Shown here: piece by piece, positions 56,703 through 64,000 of the stretch
Position numbering within the stretch: position 1 is the first letter of the stretch
How the letters are laid out: the number at the start of each line of letters is the position of its first letter
Assembly (NCBI GenBank): GCA_951799425.1
Contig: OX637398.1
Coordinates: forward strand, 20,532,270 to 20,596,269
Length of the DNA stretch: 64,000 nt
Direction: 5' to 3'
From: Ilex aquifolium
Taxonomy: Eukaryota > Streptophyta > Magnoliopsida > Aquifoliales > Aquifoliaceae
Position numbers and translations under genes: made by a program
Notes under the pieces: generated by a model
The model's input: the letters and a program-made list of their open reading frames with translations, nothing else
What the model was told of the DNA's origin: nothing
Databases searched by the model: none

Positions 56703-58137
56703 TCTCCACAGACTGGCAGCAGAGTAGTTGGTTTTTCACTTGGACTTGGGCGGCATACACTATTCCTTCACCCCTTCTTGTCTCCTCATCTTGCCTATAA
56801 ATACTCCCCTTGTTGGAGAGCTAGGGGAGCCAAGTAGAAGGGTTGATGGAGGCTTAGACTCCCACTCACATTGTAGATTCAAGCTTACATTTTCTTTGTA
56901 TGAAGTTTTTATTTTAGAAATTAGTTTGGCTTTAGTCCAACATCTCCTTGTTTGTTATAAGAGTAGTTTTATGTTTATGCTTTCATTTACATGCATAGAA
57001 GGGAGTTAGTTCATCTTTTGGTTGAGGAAGCAACCCTCCATTTCTTGGTTGAGGAAGCCACCCTCCAAATGTGACTAGCTTTCTTATACTTTTATTGTTT
57101 ATGTATTTCACTTCCATTGCTTGAGCTTCTTTCTTTCTTAGAGGAGTGAAACTCTTCCACTTTTCTAGAGTTTTACCAAAGCCGTGAAGGGTGGAATGTG
57201 ATTCACTCAATCTTTGTTAAAGATTGGCTCCTTGTTCATTGTTATTTTATCTTTTAAGTCTTCTACTTTGAGGGATGAGCATCACTCACTTTTCTAGCTT
57301 TACTAAAGCCATGAAGAGTGAGTAGTTTCTCATTCACTCTTTAGTAAGAGGAGAAGGGCATGTATAAGTATTCGGGAATTATATTTGTGCTCTGTTCTAA
57401 TGCTTAACGTTTATTTCTCCTTGTTTATTGGATGATTGATTGAATCTAGCAAAACTAAGGTACTTTGTATAATCGTGGGTTCTTTCTATGACACGGATGA
57501 CTCTTGCATAAAAAGACTCATCGGTTCAAGGCAAGTACCCTGACTAGATCTTCAGGACTACCCTTCAATCCTCCCCCTTATTGTGCTTCATTTAAAGAAT
57601 TGAATATTAATGTCATGATTGGATGTCTTGTAGAAACACTTGCTTGTTTGTAGACGGGTTAAGTCTCGGCACAGACAATTCTTGTAAACGTCTAGAAAGA
57701 CATCGGAATCATGTTCTTAATTATCACAGTCCATCTTTATCTTCCGATTAACTTGCTGTTGACACGGGAGTTAATTGAGTTATCAAGCACAAGTATAATA
57801 AACCGGATAATTAACTACATGTCCAGATCCTTGAACTAAAGAGTGACCATTTTTCATTAGCATTTATCTCCTGTTTTGTTAAGAAAATTCTCTTGGAAAG
57901 AATCTTATATTCTGTCCAGGAAATCTCACATCTCTCAACAAATCTCAAAGGTTACAAACAATAGATCTCCACCACTGCTTATCTCAAAAATACCAACAAC
58001 AGTTCCCTGTGGATTCGACTCCGGACTCAAACCGGATTATTACTACAGCTTGACTGCCTGTACTTGGGTGTATACATTTCAGATCAAGTCACCTGGCGCT
58101 ATGGAGCCAACGCCCCAGGCCCTTGGCGTCCAGGCTG

Positions 58138-59430
58138 ATAGAGAAAAAGCTTACTTTTTGTACTGAAACTCGTTTTATTAATTAATAGGATTTTTTTTTT
58201 CATTTTGTTGAGAATCTATGTTGAAAAAATATTTGCATTATATTTGATATATGATATGCATGTGTGTCTTATATTTTACATTATGGATAATTTGGTGTGT
58301 AGAGTTCGGTTATGCACGAAAGACTATATTATCGGATCCTTGTGCAATATGAGTATAGGTTCACAATCCTAGATGGAATTGGACACACCATTAGTATGAT
58401 TGTAGTGTAATATTCTGACATAGTCTGTCTTGACTTTAAGAGACTCTTTGATATCTCGGATTATGCACTAGTACACTTTGTGTATGGAACAGACCCAAGT
58501 TGAGATTATTATCTTTTACAGATTGAATAAGATAATAAATATCTCATGATTATTATATTGTTTATACTTTTAATCCCGAGATATTTAATCGCTACGTGCA
58601 TATAATGATTGTTACTTTAATTCATCAAAGAGTGAAATCCATATTGAGTCAATAAACTTGGTGAATTGGGAGATGATATTATTTATATGGTGAAAATTAA
58701 CTATTAAAGGAAACTATATCCTAGTATTTAAATAGGTTGATGATGTCATCTTGTAGAAGCTCATAAGTTTTATCTATGTCAAACCCTGCAAGTGGATTTA
58801 ATTATCCGACATGACAAATAAGTTGAGTGGTAAGGTCTCAAGCAATAAAAGAAGTCAATTAAATATAATTATCAGTAATTTATTTAATTGATGGACATTT
58901 GTAATCTTAAACGTAGAGAGATTATTAAATATATAATAATAAGGAGCTCGAAACATAATTTTGAGATAAGACTCAAGAGATCAATAATAAGTTTTTAGTT
59001 GACTAACTTATTATTAATAGACTACAGGATGCTTGTTCTGGGTTAAACATAGGAATCCTAAGCCCATTGGAAGCCCAACCTTTATTTCTCTTTAGGGTTT
59101 CTGTCGTAACCTTTATATAGACGTCTAGGCTCTCTAAATCAGATCACCTTTATTACTCACATTTAGAGGGAGGCTGAGAAAGAGAGAGCAGAGATTTGGA
59201 AGTCTTTGTAACTTACACTGCATCCGAATTTTGGCGTTGGGGGATATACGACAGAAGATCGTGAGGTTCATCAAGCTGTTTTAAGCATCTGTCTTTAGAT
59301 TCTACATTCGTGCCGATATGAGATCAATCTAGAGTGATCTTGAAGGTAAACCCTAGTTTCACTTTGTAGGATTTTAATGAAAAATGATTGTATTTAATAC
59401 ATACGCGCTGTCAATGATTATTGGAAATTC
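58138..59430. other. Unclassified block inside the Tat element
   Basis: About 1.3 kb of AT-rich DNA without ORFs, between the end of RNase H/tether copy 1 and the start of copy 2. The last 400 bp has a TATA-like CCTTTATATAGACG near 59110 and a leader ending GAAGGTAAACCCTAG near 59343, like an LTR or 5' UTR with a splice donor. No matching TG...CA ends with TSD were found. Confidence 0.4.
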
Positions 59431-59899
59431 CGTCCAATGGCCTGTTTATTTCGTAAGCAGGGCATACTAAGGAGTAGAGGTAAGATACTCTGAATTGGAG
59501 AAGTTGGCCCTTGCACTAGTCACCACGGGCAAGCGCCTACGCCACTATTTTTAGAGCCACACCATCATGGTTATTACAGATCAACCACTCAGAGGGATCT
59601 TGGGAAAGACATATATGTCTAGGCGACTCCTTAAATGGGCAGTCGAGTTAAGCGAGTTCGACGTGTAGTACTAGCCAAGGACGGCCATAACGGCGCAAGC
59701 AATTATGAATTTTGTGGCCAAATCTACACCACTAGAGGAGGGAGATTCCCATGAAAAAGTGCCATGTGCCCCTACACTCACCTGCCCAATACACAGCACC
59801 TCGTCTCCCTATGCAGCAAGGCTAGGTGCCAACCCCAAAGAGCCTGGCGCCATGGAGCCAGCACCCTATGCCCCTGACGTTTAGGCTCCCAGGCTTGAG
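59431..59899 (+). pseudogene. RNase H and tether, copy 2
   Basis: Repeats 53505-53910 plus 58092-58137 (VQWPVYFVSRAY, ELEKLALALVTT, ITDQPLRGILG, STPLEEGD, ARLGANPKEPGAMEP) with many point differences. Stops are found at some sites shared with copy 1 (after SRAY and in EFDV), so those stops predate the duplication or both derive from one decayed source. Confidence 0.75.
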
Positions 59900-60459
59900 G
59901 TGCCCAGTTCCCTTGCATCTATTCCTCTAGTATCCTTAGCACCCCCGTCGACCATACCTCAGCCTGCTGCACTCCTGCCTGAATGCACTGCCACGCTTAA
60001 GCGGGCATCTGCCACTGGCACAGTAGCATGTTGGAAGCTATACGTAGACGGATCTTCTACTAGCGAGGGCAGCGGAGCAGGGCTGGTACTTATTAGCACC
60101 CATGGCACTCCACTCAAATATTCCATATCCCTCCATTTTGCGGCATCAAACAATTAGGCAGAATACGAGGCCCTCATCTCAGGCCTGAAACTAGCAATTG
60201 AGATGGAGGCCCTTTGTCTCACGGTTTATAACGATTCTCAGCTAATAGTCAATCAGGTAAATGGAGACTTCGAGGAAAACGAGGAAAAGATGTAAGAATA
60301 CCTATTAGTAACCCAAACTTTACTAAAAAAGTTCAACCACTTCCAAATTCAGCATGTCCCCTGTGAGGATAATGCCATGATAGATGCACTTGCCAAGTTC
60401 GCTTCTGCAAATATATTAACAGGCCTCGCACACATAGGTCACTAGTTTGAGCCAAGCAA
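59900..60459 (+). pseudogene. Second (aRH-type) RNase H, Tat element
   Basis: Shows WKLYVDGSSTSEGSGAGLVL (first Asp), [12 protein letters not shown] (Glu), [12 protein letters not shown] (Asp) and NAMIDALAKFAS (last Asp), so all four acidic residues are visible. Stops fall before AEYEAL (60155-60157) and after EENEEKM. This extra RNase H domain is known from Tat-lineage elements and separates them from Athila and chromoviruses. Confidence 0.85.
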
Positions 60460-60888
60460 GCTCAAAGCAGATGAAGACAACGTCAACTGCGCATCCATCG
60501 AGGCAAACTAGATGACACCCATCCGGGCCTATCTAGAAGAAGGTACTCCCCTAGAAAACCCAATGGAAGCCAAGAAACTGAGACTAAGGGCGTCTAGGTA
60601 CGTCATCTTACACGACACCCTTTAAAAGAGAAACTACTCACTGCTTCTACTCCGCTGCCTCTCCCCGTAGGAGTCCGATTATGCTATGAGAGAAATCCAT
60701 GGGAGAATATGCGGAAACCACTTCAGAGGGCATGCACTAGCTCACAAGGTAGTGAGACAAGACTACTACTGGCCTAGCATGATTAAAGACGGCCATGAAT
60801 TTGTAAAAAAAGTGCGACAAATGTCAACGTTTCCCGACAGTGCCAAGACAACTGCCTGAAGAATTGACCACCATCATGAGCCATTGGC
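60460..60888 (+). pseudogene. Integrase N-terminus, Tat element
   Basis: Linker with LEEGTPLENPMEAKKLRLRA, then REIHGRICGNHFRGHALAHK (two His of the HHCC finger) and DYYWPSMIKDGHEF. The two Cys (KKCDKCQRFP) are readable only after a one-base shift near 60810. The reading reaches LPEELTTIMSHWP and stops matching integrase near 60888; the catalytic core is absent. Confidence 0.78.
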
Positions 60889-61140
60889 CCTCTCACGAGT
60901 TATCCGTAACTCTGCCTCAACTCCTACAACCCTCTCGCAGGCCCTCGCAGCTTTGTCTCTGCTCTCGCGTAGGTTGTCTCCTTGTGAGCCTCCAACTTGG
61001 CGGCCCTCTCGCAGGACACCGAAAGCTCGGCCTCAAGAGATGAAGCTCTCTCATAAGCCAACCTCAAATGCTCCTCAGCAGCCTCTCATGCCTATCTCTC
61101 TTCTGCCAGAGCCCTTGATACCTCACCAAGCTTGATCGTC
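60889..61140 (-). pseudogene. Antisense coiled-coil protein fragment
   Basis: On the minus strand the reading is Ala/Glu/Arg-rich (LRLAYERASSLEAELSVS, RAAKLEAHKET), a coiled-coil pattern common in uncharacterised plant transposon-encoded proteins. Plus-strand ORFs here are its shadow. The family is not identified. Confidence 0.5.
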
Positions 61141-62170
61141 CTAAAAAAAAGGCAGCAGCCACCTACGAACATCCAAAAGGAAAAACATAAAAAAAAGGTG
61201 GCAAGTGCATAAATCAAGGTTGAATAGAAAGAAAGAATACCACAAACATACTAAAGATATTCCTTCCATACCCCATAAATAGGAGGGTTTGGCAGAGGAA
61301 TGGGGATCGCTCAATTGCTTACTTCTTTTCTTCTCTGAAACTTTTCTTATTTCTTTTTCTTAGCAATTATTCTTTAGTTATTCCTTTGTTTTTAGTTTCA
61401 AGATTTTTTATTTTCAATCCCTAGTCAATTTCATTTGGTGTAATCAATTTCAATACAGTTCTTTCAATACAAGGTGTTTTACATTCAAATTCTTATTTCT
61501 TTCTAGTCAATCTTTATTCTTTGAATTCAATTTTTTCTTTCTCAGTGTTTTATTTTAAGTTCATCGTCATGAGTGAGTAGTTTTATTTCTGGATAATCAG
61601 AAGAGGAAATCCCAACCCATGAACTAGGGTTTACATTCTAAACTAGGTTTTCATGATGTATGTGATTTAATGATTTAATAATTGCTTTGGAAAACCAAAT
61701 TGATTGGCCATATCCTTTATTATTTGTAGACAATTAAATTTGGCACGAATAATACTTGGGGTCCCTACAATCAATTCGACTCGCATTCTTCCAATCAATC
61801 TATTTGTTATTAAAATCACTAGTTTTACTAATAATATCATCCGTCTGGGAGAGTTTGATTACGAACTCGGATGAATTATAGATTTGAGTGTGAATTTCTG
61901 TTCATGGGTGGAATTGAATCTGAGGATTATCTGGTTCATTCTCTTAATTGAATTTTCTCGTTATTTAGTTAGTTATCTAAAACTTCTCAATTTCAAAGAG
62001 CTTTTTACTTTTATTTTATTTCATCATCCTTGGTTACAAAACATTTCCCTGAGGAGACGACCTTGGAATTCTATTCCAAGTTACTATACGATAACTTCTC
62101 TTACGCTTGGGAGGTACGTGAAAATCTACCCATTTGAGGGCAAGCACATTCAAAATCCCATAATTCTCAA
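61141..62170 (+). mobile_element. Probable LTR-type fragment
   Basis: TATA-like CCCATAAATAGGAGG near 61274 and a T-rich leader. CCCTGAGGAGACGACCTTGG (62049-62068) shares CCTGAGGAGACGAC with the minus-strand solo LTR at 49.2 kb. GGGCAAGCACATTCA near 62142 may be its end. No start, TSD or coding region was found. The 97-codon ORF at 61884-62177 has no motif. Confidence 0.4.
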
Positions 62171-62177
62171 AGCATAA

Positions 62178-63321
62178 GAGTAATTAAATAGAAACATGCA
62201 ATAGATCGTAAAAGAAAGTGTTCAAGTTGACAATAATCAAGAATATAGGATTTTTATCAAGAACATGCGATTTTTTATGTAAAACATGTAATTCTTCCAA
62301 GAAACGAATTATAGTAAAAGATTGTAAAAACATTATAGATCTATCACACATATATAACAAAAGTTAAGAACTAGATTTTTAAATCAAGAATAGATAGATC
62401 TTGGAAGTAAATTATGTATTTTGTTCAAGAAACGAATCATGAATTCAAAAGAAATTAAAAGCATTGCAGATCTATTATTTGTATCATAATAAGGATGAAA
62501 AACATATAGTATATAGCCCTAATCATCAATGAATGAATCTGAAGAAGAAACCATACCTTGATCCATAAAAAATTACTCCTAAAGCGTTTTGTGTGATTGC
62601 TTACACATTGATATCCTCAAGAGTAAGCCAAATCTATTCCTCTTCCTCCTCTTCTTCTCTCCAAGATTCTCCGAGACTTATTGCGGTTGAAAAACATGTA
62701 TAGAAAACATAAATTAAATCCTTAGGGTATTTATAGTTTAAAAATCAGAGAAAACACTCAAAAAAGGTCGGGGATAGACAATTCTCTGCTTCGTGCTTTT
62801 GGACGCGTGTTTTTCCCTTCGGACGCGAGTGACTTTTTTTTTTCCAGAATTCTAGCTCAATTTTTACCTAGTTAGAAGTCAATTCATGAAATTGTCGTGA
62901 CACACACTTTTATATCCCTTGAAGTCTGGTTTCTACTATCCCAAAATCAGATTAATCCAACATCTGGATAAAAATTTATGAGCTAAATACTGAGGTAGTG
63001 TCTAATTCAAAATCTCTCCAAAATGCATTTTAACTTCAAAATACTTTCAAACTTCCAATACACTCCATATCACATATCCCAAAGTGTCTTGAGCTTCTGA
63101 ATTCAATGGTAGCCTTATTTTCCCCTAAAATCTTTAGAAAATTACCTAAATACCCTTCTCAAGCTTAAATACATCCAATACTAAATTTGCCCAAAAGTTA
63201 ATATGCACGAAACTCAGACTTCATGATCAATCTTTCAACAACGATTCAAAGTTTCTACATCCTTTTGGAAGTACTTTTAATATCATTTTATCCATCTTTA
63301 AATTTTTTCCGGGGTCTTACA
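62178..63321 (-). mobile_element. 5' half of a family C LTR (minus strand)
   Basis: On the minus strand it starts TGTAAGACCCCGG at 63321 and tracks the solo LTR at 27023: GAGAAGGGTATTTAGG, GTATTGGAAGTTTGAAAGTAT, a CTCATAAATTTTTATCC module, then a leader and CAAGGTATGGTTTCTTC near 62560. It contains two ACGCGT-type motifs (62801-62829) where other LTRs have palindrome arrays. Similarity fades near 62178. The middle of the LTR is missing. Confidence 0.75.
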
Positions 63322-63612
63322 AGTGGATCCGAAAGTGGATGTTTAGTGTTATTCCTTTTCTAATTTAAATTCTGAAATTTGATTATTTAAAACTGTTTCG
63401 ATATTCGACATTATTAGTTAGATGATGGATTCATATTGGTTTGGGTCTTGAGAAGTAATTGAAGGTTTTAGTTAAATTTTGTTAAAATTGATTTGGTTAT
63501 GTAGTTATTGGTGGATGATTTCTATTTTTTAATGATTATTTTAGATGTTCTCATGGTTGAATGTTTTATAGATAGTTAATACTTTCAAATGTGAATTTTG
63601 GGGGTGTTATAG
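63322..63612 (+). mobile_element. 3' tail of a family C LTR (plus strand)
   Basis: GTGGATCCGAAAGTGGATGT to GGGGGTGTTATA follows the last 280 bp of the 27-kb solo LTR (TGGATCCCGAGGTAGACGTT to GGGGCGTTACA). It directly abuts the start of the minus-strand half, so the two halves of one LTR type are head to tail-inverted. Confidence 0.7.
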
Positions 63613-63708
63613 TGACAAAGGGAGAGTTTTTTCTAAAAAGGCCATGAGTGTATTTGGCTTGAGAAAGGATGAGGTCATCATTATTCAATGTGGCAACTAT
63701 ATTAAGGA

Positions 63709-63759
63709 AATTTGTTGCGACGAGTTAGTTCATCGCTAAAAAGCAAATTTATTGTAGTG
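63709..63759. mobile_element. CACTA-type transposon end
   Basis: On the minus strand it starts CACTACAATAAATTTGC at 63759, followed by TTTTTAGCGATGAACTAAC and TCGTCGC. This is the terminal and subterminal style of plant En/Spm (CACTA) elements. The other end was not found, so extent and orientation are open. Confidence 0.6.
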
Positions 63760-63779
63760 AATGAGTTAAGCGACCAGTC

Positions 63780-64000
63780 CACATAAGATAGTGAATCATA
63801 TATGTCTCAGGAGGAGATTGCATGCACCATCCTTGGAAGCATGTCTGGCTATAAGAGAGGTTATAGGGTTAGACCAAAGCCTTCTTCAACAAAGACAACC
63901 AAGACTATTGCAGATGAACAAGAGGTGATGAGTCTGAAAAGAGAGATGCATGAGAGCAAGGAAAAACTCCAATAGATAGCAAGAAACAATGATGCAACAA
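63780..64000 (+). pseudogene. CACTA/Ptta-like protein fragment (window edge)
   Basis: The reading SQEEIACTILGSMSGYKRGY followed by a Lys/Glu-rich stretch resembles the C-terminal part of plant Ptta/En-Spm-associated proteins, in which a LG-RSGYVRG-type motif precedes a coiled coil (family knowledge, not checked). One TAG interrupts it near 63974. It runs off the window. Confidence 0.45.

Larger units (their letters stand above)
53911..58091 (+). mobile_element. LTR in the Tat tether, split by a solo LTR
   Basis: TGATTAGCACTTAAAATTAG to CAGATCAAGTCA, flanked by CCTAG (53906-53910) and CCTGG (58092-58096). The uninterrupted copy at 59850 reads GAGCCTGGCG, so CCTGG is the original target. Without the nested solo LTR it is about 1.9 kb. 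Features: CGTTCGAACG array, TATA-like CCTATAAATACTCCCC near 56793, and near the 3' end CCCTGTGGATTCGACTCCGG, common at LTR ends of Athila/SIRE-like elements (superfamily undetermined). No coding region, so a solo LTR. Confidence 0.82.
47791..61140 (+). mobile_element. Degenerate Tat-lineage Ty3 element, multiply interrupted
   Basis: LTR (47791-48305), primer site, gag, protease, RT, RNase H, a second RNase H domain and an integrase zinc finger are in order on the plus strand. A second RNase H after the first is diagnostic of the Tat lineage. The element is broken by a minus-strand solo LTR in gag (49244-51136), a plus-strand LTR in the tether (53911-58091, itself carrying 54180-56434), an unclassified block (58138-59430) and a partial duplication of RNase H. 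It ends in integrase near 60888, joined to unrelated antisense DNA. No 3' LTR is visible and no TSD can be checked. Confidence 0.82.

Noticed and set aside
61884..62177. 97-codon plus-strand ORF
   Set aside because: No motif; overlaps LTR-end-like sequence.

Overview
The window is plant nuclear DNA, probably from a eudicot (inference from the repeat families and the AT-rich intergenic DNA). I find no intact host gene, tRNA or rRNA. Nearly everything that can be named is transposable-element DNA, mostly decayed and deeply nested. Several insertions can be resolved because target-site duplications (TSDs) are readable.

Layout. 1-1839 is the right part of a chromovirus-type LTR. 1884-2319 is a small fold-back Mutator-like MITE with a 10-bp TSD. 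2522-13802 is a hAT-like MITE (8-bp TSD) split by a 10.5-kb Ty3/gypsy chromovirus, element A (2805-13325, 5-bp TSD). The 5' end of element A's internal region has been replaced by an antisense Athila-type integrase fragment. 14.5-16.0 kb holds a Helitron-like terminus and a large direct duplication. 16012-18246 is a truncated LTR related to A, joined to the tail of a Ty1/copia element (18247-18493). 18712-26925 is a complete but dead Ty3 chromovirus, element B (5-bp TSD). 27023-29254 is a solo LTR with an internal inversion. 29.3-38.0 kb holds further MITEs (two related hAT MITEs, a Harbinger-like MITE, a hAT-like element carrying a solo LTR) and a 1.27-kb fold-back Mutator element. 38025-44585 is a 6.6-kb Mutator-like element with a sense, intron-containing captured gene remnant and an antisense MuDR-type transposase remnant. 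47791-61140 is a degenerate Tat-lineage Ty3 element (LTR, gag, protease, RT, RNase H, second RNase H, integrase zinc finger), broken by a minus-strand solo LTR, by a plus-strand LTR that itself carries a solo LTR, and by an unclassified 1.3-kb block. 62.2-63.6 kb is a rearranged LTR of the 27-kb family, followed by CACTA-type DNA at the right edge.

How it fits together. Nothing here forms a working pathway. The coding content is gag-pro-pol and transposase in various stages of decay; several stops are of the kind C-to-T deamination makes. The most unusual signal is in the LTRs. At least eight copies from several families carry short arrays of perfect palindromes (GTACCGGTAC, CTACCGGTAG, CGTTCGAACG, CAGTGCACTG). 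In four families the array follows the same conserved leader. The palindrome differs between families and its copy number differs between the two LTRs of one element. I consider this the best candidate for something undescribed.
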